From: Pseudarthrobacter sp. GA104
GTDB taxonomy: Bacteria; Actinomycetota; Actinomycetes; Actinomycetales; Micrococcaceae
Assembly: GCF_009741265.1 (NCBI RefSeq)
Contig: NZ_WOWL01000001.1
Location: 1,240,001 to 1,304,000 of the forward strand
Direction of reading: 5' to 3'
Length of the DNA stretch: 64,000 bases
The translations under genes were made by a program, and so were the position numbers. This document shows positions 45,143 through 53,398 of this stretch, piece by piece. The stretch's first letter is position 1. Each line of letters opens with the position of its first letter. The notes below the pieces were generated by a model, which saw only the letters and a program-made list of their open reading frames with translations, made no database searches and had not been told where the DNA came from.

Positions 45143-46054
45143 TCAGTTGACGGTGGTTCGGGAACCGCAGGACAGCAGGTAGTTGCGGGTGCGCTTGGCG
45201 ATCGGCATGGGCACGTCGAAGGCCACCGGGTACATGTCCTGCTCCACGATGCCGAAGATGGGGCGGTTGAGGCCCTCGACCGCTTCGATAACGGCGCGGA
45301 GGTCGGGCAGGCCGTTCGGCGGCTCGGTCATAACGCCTGCCAGGTTGGCGGCAGCCCAGCTCATGTTTTCCTCGTTGACCTTCTTGAGGATCTCCGGGTT
45401 GATCTGCTTCAGGTGCAGGTAGCCGATCCGGTCCGGGTAGTTCTTGATGAGCTCCAGGCTTGATGCGCCGCAGTACTCGGCATGGCCCGTATCCAGGCAA
45501 AGGTTCACATACTTCGGGTCAGTCGCAGCCAGCAAGGTTTCGATGTCCTCCTGGGCCCCCACGTGGGAATCTGCGTGGGAATGGAACTGCTGCTTCAGGC
45601 CGAAGTCCTCCAGGAGCGTCTTGCCCAGGCGGTTGTGACCCTCAAAGAGGTCGCCCCAGGCCTTGTCGTTCAGGGTGCCGCTTTCCACTGCCTCGCCGGT
45701 AACGTCATCGCGCCACATGGCAGGGATGACCACGATGTGCTCGCCGCCCATGGCTGCAGTCAGTTCGGCAACCTTCCGGGCGGGCTCCCACGCGGTTTCC
45801 CACTGGTCCAGTCCGCGGTGGAAAGCGGTGAACACAGTACCGGCGGAGATCTTGAGGTCGCGCTTCTTGAGCTCCTCGGCCAGCCGCGCGGGGTCGGTGG
45901 GAAGGTACCCGTAAGGGCCCAGTTCGATCCACTTGTAGCCGGATTCGGCAACCTCGTCGAGGAACCGTTCCCACGGCGTCTGCTTGGGGTCGTCCGGGAA
46001 CCAGACGCCCCAGGAGTCCGGCGCGGTGCCGATGATCAGTTTGTTCTCAGTCAT
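45143..46054 (-). CDS. iolE: Inosose dehydratase (2-keto-myo-inositol dehydratase)
   Basis: IolE removes water from 2-keto-myo-inositol to give 3D-(3,5/4)-trihydroxycyclohexane-1,2-dione. The 303-residue barrel begins LIIGTAPDSWGVWFPDDPKQ, a strong IolE signature. LKQQFHSHADSHVG and NLCLDTGHAEYCG carry the metal ligands. ATG 46054 follows GAGGAGGAA, which decides against the longer open frame. The gene lies between iolA and iolG. Confidence 0.95.
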   Translation of the reverse strand: MTENKLIIGTAPDSWGVWFPDDPKQTPWERFLDEVAESGYKWIELGPYGYLPTDPARLAEELKKRDLKISAGTVFTAFHRGLDQWETAWEPARKVAELTAAMGGEHIVVIPAMWRDDVTGEAVESGTLNDKAWGDLFEGHNRLGKTLLEDFGLKQQFHSHADSHVGAQEDIETLLAATDPKYVNLCLDTGHAEYCGASSLELIKNYPDRIGYLHLKQINPEILKKVNEENMSWAAANLAGVMTEPPNGLPDLRAVIEAVEGLNRPIFGIVEQDMYPVAFDVPMPIAKRTRNYLLSCGSRTTVN

Positions 46055-46086
46055 TGTGCGTTCCTCCTCATCGATTGCTCCGCAGG

Positions 46087-46110
46087 TGTCGTTTTGGACG
46101 CTCAAAACGG
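46087..46110. repeat. Partial copy of the palindromic repeat family
   Basis: The core (CGTTTTG ... CAAAACG, 46090-46109) matches the centre of the 18907-18954 palindrome in 23 of 24 bases, but the outer arms no longer pair. It lies between iolA and iolE inside the iol operon. Confidence 0.75.
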
Positions 46111-46147
46111 CGGGTACGGAGCAGTCGATGGTGGTTGTCGGGTGGGA

Positions 46148-47656
46148 CTAGTTGGACGGGAAGTTGTAGGAGGCGCCGGAGGCGTGGTGGGTTTCGGGCC
46201 AGCGTGAGGTGACCACTTTGCCGCGGGTGTAGAAGGAGACGCCCTCGGGGCCGTAGATGTGCTTGTCGCCGAAGAGGGATGCCTTCCAGCCGCCGAAGGA
46301 GTGGTAAGCCACGGGAACGGGCAGGGGCACGTTGATGCCGATCATGCCGACGGTCACCGAGCGCTGGAACTTGCGGGCTGCGGCGCCTGAGGAGGTGAAG
46401 ATGGCGGTGCCGTTGCCGTACGGGTTGGCGTTGATGAGGTTGATGCCGTCCTCGAGGCTGTCAACGCGGACCACGACGAGGACCGGTCCGAAGATTTCCT
46501 CGGTGTAGGCGGTCATTTCGGTCCTGACGTGGTCGATGACGGTGGGGCCTACCCAGAAGCCGTCCTCGTGGCCGGGGACCACGAGGTCGCGGCCGTCAAC
46601 GACCATGGCGGCGCCGGCCTGTTCGGCTTCGGTGACGATCCGGACGATGCGTTCCTTGGAGGCGGGGGTGATCACCGGGCCCATTTCGGCGTCGGGCTCG
46701 GTGCCGTTGTTGACCTTCACGGCCAGGGCGCGTTCTTCGACCTTCTTGACGATCAGGTCGGCTGCGTCCGCGACGGCGACGGCGACGGAGATGGCCATGC
46801 AGCGTTCGCCGGCGGAGCCGAACGCGGCGGCGGCGAGGTGGTCCGCGGCGTTGTCCAGGTCGGCGTCGGGCATGACGATGGCGTGGTTCTTCGCCCCGCC
46901 CAGGGCCTGGACGCGCTTGCCGTGCTTGGTGGCAGTCTCGTGGACGTACTGGGCGATCGGGGTGGAGCCGACGAAGGAGATGCCGTCCACGTCCGGGTGG
47001 GTCAGGAGCCCGTCCACGGTTTCCTTGTCGCCGTGCAGGACCTGGAACACGCCGTCGGGCAGGCCGGCCTGCTTCCAGAGCTTGGCCAGGAGCATGGAGG
47101 CGGAGGGGTCGCGTTCGGAGGGCTTGAGGATGAACGCGTTGCCGGTGGCGATCGCCATCGGGGCCATCCACAGCGGGACCATCACCGGGAAGTTGAACGG
47201 GGTGATGCCGGCGACCACGCCAAGGGGTTCGCGGAAGTTGAAGACGTCGATGCCGGTGGAGACCTGGTCCGAGTAGTCGCCCTTGAGCAGGGTGGGGATG
47301 CCGCACGCGTATTCGATGACTTCCAGGCCGCGGCCGATCTCGCCCTTGGCGTCGGAGAGGACCTTGCCGTGCTCGGCCGTGATCAGCTGGGCGAGCTCAT
47401 CGATGTGTGAGGCGACGAGCTCGCGGAACTTGAACAGCACGGCGGTGCGCTTGGCCAGGGAGATGTCGCCCCAGGTATCGGCGGCCTTGCGGGCGGCCGC
47501 AACGGTGGCGTTTAGGTCCGCCCGGTTCGCCAGCCGCAGCTCTGCGCTGACCTGGCCGGTGGCCGGGTTGTAGACGTTGGTGGTGCGGTCGCCCTCGCCG
47601 GCGGTCTCGGCGCCGTTGATGAAGTGGTTGATGACAGTGGTGGTCGTCGTTGACAT
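46148..47656 (-). CDS. iolA: CoA-acylating (methyl)malonate-semialdehyde dehydrogenase
   Basis: IolA/MmsA converts malonate semialdehyde to acetyl-CoA and CO2, the last inositol step. The 502-residue protein starts at ATG 47656 and shows VINHFINGAET, VAGITPFNFPVMVPLWM, GSTPIAQYVHETAT and the catalytic Cys in FGSAGERCMA. These mark the CoA-dependent branch of aldehyde dehydrogenases. The open frame reaches upstream into iolD in another frame and is not coding there. It is also used in valine breakdown. Confidence 0.95.
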   Translation of the reverse strand: MSTTTTTVINHFINGAETAGEGDRTTNVYNPATGQVSAELRLANRADLNATVAAARKAADTWGDISLAKRTAVLFKFRELVASHIDELAQLITAEHGKVLSDAKGEIGRGLEVIEYACGIPTLLKGDYSDQVSTGIDVFNFREPLGVVAGITPFNFPVMVPLWMAPMAIATGNAFILKPSERDPSASMLLAKLWKQAGLPDGVFQVLHGDKETVDGLLTHPDVDGISFVGSTPIAQYVHETATKHGKRVQALGGAKNHAIVMPDADLDNAADHLAAAAFGSAGERCMAISVAVAVADAADLIVKKVEERALAVKVNNGTEPDAEMGPVITPASKERIVRIVTEAEQAGAAMVVDGRDLVVPGHEDGFWVGPTVIDHVRTEMTAYTEEIFGPVLVVVRVDSLEDGINLINANPYGNGTAIFTSSGAAARKFQRSVTVGMIGINVPLPVPVAYHSFGGWKASLFGDKHIYGPEGVSFYTRGKVVTSRWPETHHASGASYNFPSN

Positions 47657-47697
47657 GTGTGGACTTCCTTGGTCTGTGGCTGTGCCGGGGTGGAGTG

Positions 47698-49659
47698 TCA
47701 GCCGAGCAGTTTGCGCTGGCGGGCTTTGTGGTCGGTGTAGGTCTGGTAGGCCGCTTTCGTCGAGTCCAGTTCTGATACCTGGGAGACGGGAACGTCCCAC
47801 CAGGACTCGGAGGACGGGGCGTCCAGCAGCGGGTCGGATTCGACGTGGATCAGGATGGGGCCGCCGCGTTCCGGGGCGGCCTTGGCGTCGCGGATGGCCT
47901 GTTCGAGTTCGGCGATGACCTTCTCCCCCGGTTCGATCCGGATGACCTTCACGCCCAGGGACTCGGCGTTCAGGGCCAGGTCCACGGGCAGGGTCTCGCC
48001 TTCGTCGAAGCTGTGCTGTTCTTCGTCCAGGGCCCGGTACTGGGTGCCGAAACGCTGTGAGCCGAGCATCTCGGAGAGCGAGCCGATGGAGGCGTAGCCG
48101 TGGTTCTGGATCAGCACCACGATCAGTTTGATGCGTTCGGCGACGGCGGTGACCAGTTCGGTGTGCATCATCAGGTAGGAGCCGTCCCCCACCATGACGA
48201 CGACGTCGCGCCGGGTTCCGCCTTTGGCGGCTTCCGCCAGCGCCGCGCGCTTGACGCCGAGGCCGCCCGGGATTTCGTAGCCCATGCAGGAGTACGCGTA
48301 TTCCACGTGGTAGCCGAACGGGTCCCGGACCCGCCACATCTTGTGCAGGTCACCGGGCAGGGAACCGGCCGCACAGATCACAACATCCTGCGCGTCCATG
48401 GCCCGGGAGGTTGCGCCGATGATCTCGTTCTGCGCCGGCAGCGGGGTATAGCGCGTGTCGAAGGCCTCGTCCACGGTGGCGTCCCAGCGCTTCTTCTCAG
48501 CCTTGATTTTCTGTTCCAGGTCCGCACCCACCCGGTAGCCACCCAAAGCTGCGTTGAGCTTCACCAGTGCCTTGCGGGCGTCGGCCACGATCGGCAGCGT
48601 GGTGCCGTGCTTGTACGCGTCGATCGGGGCGACGTTGATGTTGACGAACCGTACGTCCGGGTTCTGGAAGGCCGTGCGGGACGCGGTGGTGAAGTCCTCG
48701 TACCGGGTGCCGATGCCGATGATCAGGTCCGCCTCGGCAGCGATGGCGTTCGCCGCCGTCGTCCCCGTGGAACCAATCGCCCCCAGGGAGAACGTGTGGT
48801 CCCAGGGCAGGACGCCGACGCCCGCCTGCGTGTTGCCCACCGGGATGCCCGTCAGCTCCACGAGCTTCGCGAGTTCGTCGTTGGCGTAGGCGTACAGGAC
48901 GCCGCCGCCGGCGATGATCAGCGGGCGCTTCGCGGCACGGATCGCCGCTGCGGCGCGGGCGATGTCGTCGTCGTCCGCGTCCGGGCGGCGGATCCGCCAC
49001 TCCCGCTCGGCCAGGAACTCCGCAGGCACGTCAAACGCCTCGGCCTGGACATCCTGCGGCAGCGAAATGGTCACCGCGCCGGTCTCTGCCGGGTCCGTCA
49101 GGACGCGCAGGCCGTGGTGGAACGCGGAGAACAGCTGCTCCGGCCGGGTCACCCGGTCAAAGAACTTGGACAGCGGCCGGAACGCATCGTTCACGGTCAG
49201 GTCGTACGCGTAAGGCTGCTCCAGCTGCTGCAGCACCGGATCCGCGGCACGGGTGGCGAACGTGTCGGACGGCAGCAGCAGCACCGGCAGCCGGTTCGTG
49301 GTGGCCAGGGCGGCACCGGTCAGCAGGTTCGAGGAACCCGGACCGATCGAGGTGCTGACCGCGAAGGTCTGTCGGCGGCGGGTGTGCCGGGCATACCCCA
49401 CGGCCTGGTGCACCTGGGCCTGCTCGTTCCGGCCCTGGTAGTAGGGCATGATGGCCGGGTCCAGCTGCTGGTACTGCTTCAGCGCCTGGCCCACACCGGC
49501 CACGTTCCCGTGCCCGAAGATGCCAAAGGTCCCCGGAATCAGCCGCTCGCGGTACTCAACGCCGCCAACGGAGTCCACCGTGTACTGCTTGGAAAGGTAT
49601 TCCACCACGGCCTGGGCGACCGTCATTCTGCGCGTTGCAGTTCCTGATGTTGTTCCCAT
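47698..49659 (-). CDS. iolD: 3D-(3,5/4)-trihydroxycyclohexane-1,2-dione acylhydrolase
   Basis: IolD is a ThDP enzyme that opens the inositol ring to 5-deoxy-glucuronate. The 653-residue length is typical. IFGHGNVAGVGQAL and the PYYQGRNEQAQVHQAVGYAR segment with the activating glutamate are diagnostic. The cofactor motif is VGDGSYLMMHTEL followed ~25 residues later by QNHGYASIGSL. It lies 7 bp after the aldolase gene in the iol operon. Confidence 0.96.
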   Translation of the reverse strand: MGTTSGTATRRMTVAQAVVEYLSKQYTVDSVGGVEYRERLIPGTFGIFGHGNVAGVGQALKQYQQLDPAIMPYYQGRNEQAQVHQAVGYARHTRRRQTFAVSTSIGPGSSNLLTGAALATTNRLPVLLLPSDTFATRAADPVLQQLEQPYAYDLTVNDAFRPLSKFFDRVTRPEQLFSAFHHGLRVLTDPAETGAVTISLPQDVQAEAFDVPAEFLAEREWRIRRPDADDDDIARAAAAIRAAKRPLIIAGGGVLYAYANDELAKLVELTGIPVGNTQAGVGVLPWDHTFSLGAIGSTGTTAANAIAAEADLIIGIGTRYEDFTTASRTAFQNPDVRFVNINVAPIDAYKHGTTLPIVADARKALVKLNAALGGYRVGADLEQKIKAEKKRWDATVDEAFDTRYTPLPAQNEIIGATSRAMDAQDVVICAAGSLPGDLHKMWRVRDPFGYHVEYAYSCMGYEIPGGLGVKRAALAEAAKGGTRRDVVVMVGDGSYLMMHTELVTAVAERIKLIVVLIQNHGYASIGSLSEMLGSQRFGTQYRALDEEQHSFDEGETLPVDLALNAESLGVKVIRIEPGEKVIAELEQAIRDAKAAPERGGPILIHVESDPLLDAPSSESWWDVPVSQVSELDSTKAAYQTYTDHKARQRKLLG

Positions 49660-49666
49660 GGGGAGG

Positions 49667-50617
49667 CTACTCCGATACTTCTTCGGTTCGGTTTGGGGTG
49701 GTGTGGTTCAGCAGCGAGGCGGCGGTGGCAACGGCGCCGGCAACATCGCCGTCGGCCGGGTACAGGAGGGTCCGTCCCACTGTGAGGCCCTGCACCCCGG
49801 GCAGCGCGAGGGCTGCCTGCCAGCTTGCGAAGACCTCGTCCTGGCTGCTGTCCGGGTCCCCGCCCAGCAGGACGGTGGGCATGGTGGTAGCTGCCATGAC
49901 CCGTTCCATGTTTGCAACAACGGGAAGCTTCATCCACGTGTAGGCACTGGTGGAGCCCAGACCCTCGGCAATGGCGATGGACTTGATCACGGCGTCCGTT
50001 GAGAGGTCGTTCCGGACGCGGCCGTTTTCCCGGACCGACAGGAACGGCTCCACCATGGCGATCAGCTTACGCTCGGCAAGCGAATCGATGGCCCTGGCCG
50101 TTGCCTCGAGGGTGACGACCGTATCCGGGTCCCCCAGGCAGATGCGCGTCAGCATCTTGCCGCCATCGGCACCAAGCGCTTCCAGGGCAGCAGCCGTGTG
50201 CCCGGTGAAACGGTCATCGAATTCGTTGACCAGGCCCGCGAGCCCGCCGCGGTTCATCGAGCCAAAAACGAGTTTTCCGTCCAGCGCACCCAGCAGGAGC
50301 AGGTCGTCCATGATGTCCGGCGAGGCAAGCACACCGTCCACGGCCGGGTTGGCCAGCGCAATCTGCAGCCGGTCCAGCAACTGCCGGCGGTCTGCCATGG
50401 CCACGGGATCCGAACCGACGGCAAGGGCGCCGCGCGCGGGGTGGTCCGCAGCCACAATGAAGTTCTGCTTGCCGTATTTCAGGCCGGGGTGGCGGCGCCG
50501 CGCCTTCGCGGCCCGGGCTATGGCGTCCGGGTCTTCAAGCCGGATGGTGCTCAAGTGGGCATAACGGCGGGGGTCGTCGTCCACGGCATTGTTCGAGGCG
50601 AGGGGCGTGAGGGTCAC
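49667..50617 (-). CDS. Cgl0158-like (beta/alpha)8 aldolase, candidate 5-dehydro-2-deoxyphosphogluconate aldolase
   Basis: The 316-residue protein looks like a class I, DeoC/LacD-related barrel (FIVAADHPARGAL, VDGVLASPDIMDDLLL, LGSTSAYTWMKLPVV with a candidate Schiff-base Lys). It matches the Cgl0158-type proteins found in corynebacterial iol clusters. No IolJ-type class II aldolase is present in the operon, so this product most likely cleaves 2-deoxy-5-keto-gluconate 6-phosphate to DHAP and malonate semialdehyde. ATGA overlaps iolC. The reaction is inferred from the gap in the pathway. Confidence 0.75.
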   Translation of the reverse strand: MTLTPLASNNAVDDDPRRYAHLSTIRLEDPDAIARAAKARRRHPGLKYGKQNFIVAADHPARGALAVGSDPVAMADRRQLLDRLQIALANPAVDGVLASPDIMDDLLLLGALDGKLVFGSMNRGGLAGLVNEFDDRFTGHTAAALEALGADGGKMLTRICLGDPDTVVTLEATARAIDSLAERKLIAMVEPFLSVRENGRVRNDLSTDAVIKSIAIAEGLGSTSAYTWMKLPVVANMERVMAATTMPTVLLGGDPDSSQDEVFASWQAALALPGVQGLTVGRTLLYPADGDVAGAVATAASLLNHTTPNRTEEVSE

Positions 50618-51618
50618 AGCGCTGCTCCTTCGGTGGCAAGCTGACCAGGAGCCAGGCGGCCGCGTTCGGCAAGCAGCGAGGTGACCTCCTCCGGCGTCGG
50701 CATCGCGTCGGCGCAGGAAAGCCGGGACGCGACGATCGCGCCTGCGGCGTTGGCATAATCCAGGACCCGGGCAAGCGGCCAGCCCGAGAGCAGGCCGTGG
50801 CAGAAGGCGCCGCCGAAGGAATCGCCGGCACCCAGGCCGTTGACGGTTTCCACCGGTACCGGCGCAGAAACAACACGCTCCGTGCGGGTCTTGGCCATCA
50901 CACCCTCGGCGCCAAGCTTCACGACGGCGATCTCAACACCGGCCGCCAGGAGCCGGTCAGCCTGCTCATCAGGCGTCCCCTCCCCAACGGCCACCGCGCA
51001 TTCCTTGTCGTTGCCAATCGCCACGGTCACGTGCGGCAGGATCCGGCCGACCTGTTCCCGGGCTTCCTCTTCGGAGGCCCAGAACATGGGCCGGTAGTCC
51101 AGGTCCAGGATGGTGAACTGGCCTTCCTTGAGGCCGGCGCGCGGGCGGGCCTCATGAGCGGCAATGTGCGCGCTTCGGCTGGGATCCTGGCACAGGCCGG
51201 TCACGGTGGACCAGAAGATCCGCGCGTCGCGGATAGCGTCCAGGTCAAGCTCTTCGGCCTTGATCTGCAGATCCGGGGCGGTAGGGAAACGCCCGTAAAA
51301 GTAGAGCGGGAACTCGTCCGTAGCCGGCTTAATCGCACAGAACGTCACCGCGGTGGGCCATTCCCTGACCGGGGTGACGAAGGTGTCGTCAACGTTGAAC
51401 TTCTTCAGTTCCCTGTGGAGGTACTTGCCGAAAGCGTCGTCACCGGTACGGGTAATCACCCCGGTCCGGCGGCCATGCCGGGCGGCCGCTACCGCAACGT
51501 TCGACGGCGATCCGCCGAGGTACTTGCCGAAGGACGTCACGTCCTCCAGGTCCACCCCAATGTCGTTCGGGTAGATATCAACGCTGATGCGCCCGATCGT
51601 GAGCAGTTCGTGGGTCAC
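50614..51618 (-). CDS. iolC: 5-dehydro-2-deoxygluconokinase
   Basis: IolC phosphorylates 2-deoxy-5-keto-gluconate. The 334-residue PfkB-fold kinase has the N-terminal GRISVDIYPND, the GGSPSNVAVAAARHG sugar loop, and VNGLGAGDSFGGAFCHGL with the catalytic Asp and anion hole. Length and motifs fit the stand-alone kinase rather than the fused kinase-aldolase form. It is the first gene of the eight-gene iol operon; its promoter region has two IolR-like boxes (51731-51756). Confidence 0.94.
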   Translation of the reverse strand: MTHELLTIGRISVDIYPNDIGVDLEDVTSFGKYLGGSPSNVAVAAARHGRRTGVITRTGDDAFGKYLHRELKKFNVDDTFVTPVREWPTAVTFCAIKPATDEFPLYFYGRFPTAPDLQIKAEELDLDAIRDARIFWSTVTGLCQDPSRSAHIAAHEARPRAGLKEGQFTILDLDYRPMFWASEEEAREQVGRILPHVTVAIGNDKECAVAVGEGTPDEQADRLLAAGVEIAVVKLGAEGVMAKTRTERVVSAPVPVETVNGLGAGDSFGGAFCHGLLSGWPLARVLDYANAAGAIVASRLSCADAMPTPEEVTSLLAERGRLAPGQLATEGAAL

Positions 51619-51730
51619 GGTATTTGCGGACCTTTCTAGTTTGAACTCTTACCTCAAACAGCTAGAGCTCCGGTGCCTGGCTGGCCCCTCCATGAGCGGG
51701 GTCACACCCACTACTTTGCCCTAGAATCAA

Positions 51731-51756
51731 TGTCCTGTCAAAGGTTTGTACTGACA
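51731..51756. promoter_or_regulatory. Two IolR-like boxes in the iolC promoter
   Basis: TGTCCTGTCA (51731-51740) overlaps a minus-strand -35, TTGACA (51736-51741). TGTACTGACA (51747-51756) follows 6 bp away. Paired sites would support cooperative repression of the main iol operon. Confidence 0.6.
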
Positions 51757-51834
51757 TGTTTACAAGTTGCCATAGCGGCAGTTTTGGGCTCCCCAGGGGG
51801 AGCCGGAAGGGTCCCGCGAGCAGAAGACGACGCC

Positions 51835-52239
51835 CTACTTCCGGGGTACAGCCAGCTCGCCGGTAACGTACTGGGCGCGGCCAAAGCCGAAGGACCAGTC
51901 GCCGGCGGTGTTCTCCACGTAGCCAATGAACACGTCCTCGCCGGCGATCCCCACCTCACCGAGCTTGTCCGCCACGGCGGCAAAGAGGCGCTGCTTTGCC
52001 TCCTGCGACCGTCCACCCTGGGTAAAGATCTGGATCATCACCACACCACTTGTCCGCTCAAAACCGAGTCCGGCATCCTGGGCAAAGATCTGCCCGGCGG
52101 GATGCTCGGTGAGGATGTGGAAGTAGTCGCGCTCCGGGATGCCGTATTCAGCAAGGATGGCGTCGTGGATTCCCCGGCTCAACTGCTGCAGGTCCTCCCG
52201 GCTGCGGCCCAGATTTACATCGATACGAACGAGTGGCAC
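51835..52239 (-). CDS. Tautomerase-superfamily protein (4-oxalocrotonate tautomerase-like)
   Basis: The 134-residue protein starts GTG-CCA (52239), so removal of Met leaves an N-terminal Pro, the catalytic base of this superfamily. AAAGGAGAGACA just upstream fixes this start over a longer frame. PLVRIDVNLGRSREDLQQL and the later VMIQIFTQGGRSQEAKQRL suggest two beta-alpha units. The promoter has an IolR-like box (52259-52268), and iolC lies downstream on the same strand. A role in keto-enol steps of cyclitol catabolism is possible but untested. Confidence 0.82.
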   Translation of the reverse strand: MPLVRIDVNLGRSREDLQQLSRGIHDAILAEYGIPERDYFHILTEHPAGQIFAQDAGLGFERTSGVVMIQIFTQGGRSQEAKQRLFAAVADKLGEVGIAGEDVFIGYVENTAGDWSFGFGRAQYVTGELAVPRK

Positions 52240-52258
52240 TGTCTCTCCTTTGAAAGTT

Positions 52259-52268
52259 TGTACTGACA
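52259..52268 (-). promoter_or_regulatory. IolR-like box (tautomerase promoter)
   Basis: TGTACTGACA (plus-strand reading) is identical to the decamer at 51747-51756, and lies 19 bp before the tautomerase start. Confidence 0.55.
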
Positions 52269-52394
52269 TACTAACAAAGTTCTTCAAGCTGCGGCAAGAG
52301 CGCCTCTGGGGATCTTGAACAGCCGCCGGAACAGGCATAGACTTAAACAACCTAAAGGTTGATAAAAGAAAAGGTTGAATAAGGAAGGGCCCTG

Positions 52395-52760
52395 ATGATC
52401 TCCGAAAGCGCAGCCTTGGACTCGGCCTTCATGGCCTTGGCCGATCCCGTGCGGCGGAGCATCATCGCCCGGCTCAGCCGGGGCCCGGCCACCGTGAACG
52501 AATTGGCGGAACCGTTTGAGATCTCCAAGCAGGCGGTCTCAAAACATATCCAGGTACTCGAGCAGGCGGGACTGGTCACCCGGACCAGGGATGCGCAGCG
52601 CCGGCCCGTCCACCTGAACCCGGCGCGGCTTGAGGCGCTGACAGCCTGGATCGACCAGTACAGGCTGGTCCGCGAAGGGCAATTCCGGAGCCTCGACGCC
52701 GTACTTAGATCAAATGCTGCGGCCAGCAGCGATCCATCTCCAAGGAGTCATCATGAGTAA
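52395..52760 (+). CDS. ArsR-family transcriptional regulator
   Basis: The 121-residue winged-helix protein begins LDSAFMALADPVRRSIIARL and has the recognition helix FEISKQAVSKHIQVLEQAGLV. No metal-binding cysteines are seen, so it belongs to the non-metal ArsR branch that usually pairs with SRPBCC proteins. Its stop overlaps the downstream AHSA1-like gene by 8 nt. It probably represses its own operon. ATG follows GGAAGGGCC. Confidence 0.9.
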   Translation: MISESAALDSAFMALADPVRRSIIARLSRGPATVNELAEPFEISKQAVSKHIQVLEQAGLVTRTRDAQRRPVHLNPARLEALTAWIDQYRLVREGQFRSLDAVLRSNAAASSDPSPRSHHE

Positions 52761-53235
52761 TTCCCTGAAACTCAGCGTTCCTGAGGGCGTCCCCTTCATC
52801 GACTACGAGCGCGAGTTTGATTTCCCCGTCGCGGACGTCTTCCGGGCCCACAAGGAACCGGACCTGATCGTCCAGTGGCTGGGCCCGCGGGGCTACAAGA
52901 TGGAAATCGACCACTACGATTTCCGGACCGGCGGCAGCTACAGCTACCTGCACACCGGGCCCGAAGGGGTGCCCTACGAGTTCAGGGGCGTCTTCCACAC
53001 GGTCCGCGAGAACGAATTCGCCATCCAGACCTTTGAGTTCGGCGGCTACCCGGACGTGGTGAGCCTGGAATTCATGACCTTCGAGGACCTCGGCAATGGA
53101 CGGTGCCGCCTGCGGGGCCACTCCGTCTACCCCAGCCAGGAGGCGCGGGACGGGATGGCCCAGTCCGGAATGGAAGGCGGCATGAGCGAGGGCTACGAGC
53201 GGCTGGACGAACTCCTCAGCGGAGCCAAGGTCTGA
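52753..53235 (+). CDS. SRPBCC/AHSA1-like protein
   Basis: The 160-residue protein has the AHSA1 layout: an early FDFPVADVFRAHKEPDLIVQWLG strand-helix-Trp element, YDFRTGGSYSY and a C-terminal long helix. These helix-grip proteins bind hydrophobic ligands. ATG 52753 lies after AAGGAG. It overlaps the ArsR gene and ends before a strong hairpin. Ligand unknown. Confidence 0.88.
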   Translation: MSNSLKLSVPEGVPFIDYEREFDFPVADVFRAHKEPDLIVQWLGPRGYKMEIDHYDFRTGGSYSYLHTGPEGVPYEFRGVFHTVRENEFAIQTFEFGGYPDVVSLEFMTFEDLGNGRCRLRGHSVYPSQEARDGMAQSGMEGGMSEGYERLDELLSGAKV

Positions 53236-53245
53236 CAGGCAAAAA

Positions 53246-53300
53246 GTACGACGACGGGAGGTCACCTTTCGCTGGGAAAGGTGACCTCCCGTCGTCGTAC
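53246..53300 (-). terminator. Long perfect stem-loop terminator (sucD side)
   Basis: Perfect 25-bp arms (53246-53270 and 53276-53300) enclose a 5-nt loop. On the minus strand the stem is followed by TTTTT, so it terminates the sucCD transcript; it also lies 10 bp after the plus-strand AHSA1-like gene. Confidence 0.8.
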
Positions 53301-53322
53301 GTTAAGTCGTACGTTAAACAGC

Positions 53323-53390
53323 AACGCGGGGTCACTCCGCGCCCAATCCAGGGGATGGATCGGGCCGGGAGTGACCCCGCGTTGTTTGTT
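53323..53390 (+). terminator. Second stem-loop between the convergent genes
   Basis: AACGCGGGGTCACTCC (53323-53338) pairs perfectly with the copy at 53368-53383; a T-rich stretch follows on the plus strand. It should stop the ArsR-AHSA1 transcript before sucD. Confidence 0.75.
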
Positions 53391-53398
53391 ACTGGGAG

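Noticed and set aside
46148-48337. N-terminally extended IolA overlapping iolD
   Set aside because: The extension is Arg-rich antisense-like sequence in another frame of iolD; IolA homology begins at ATG 47656.
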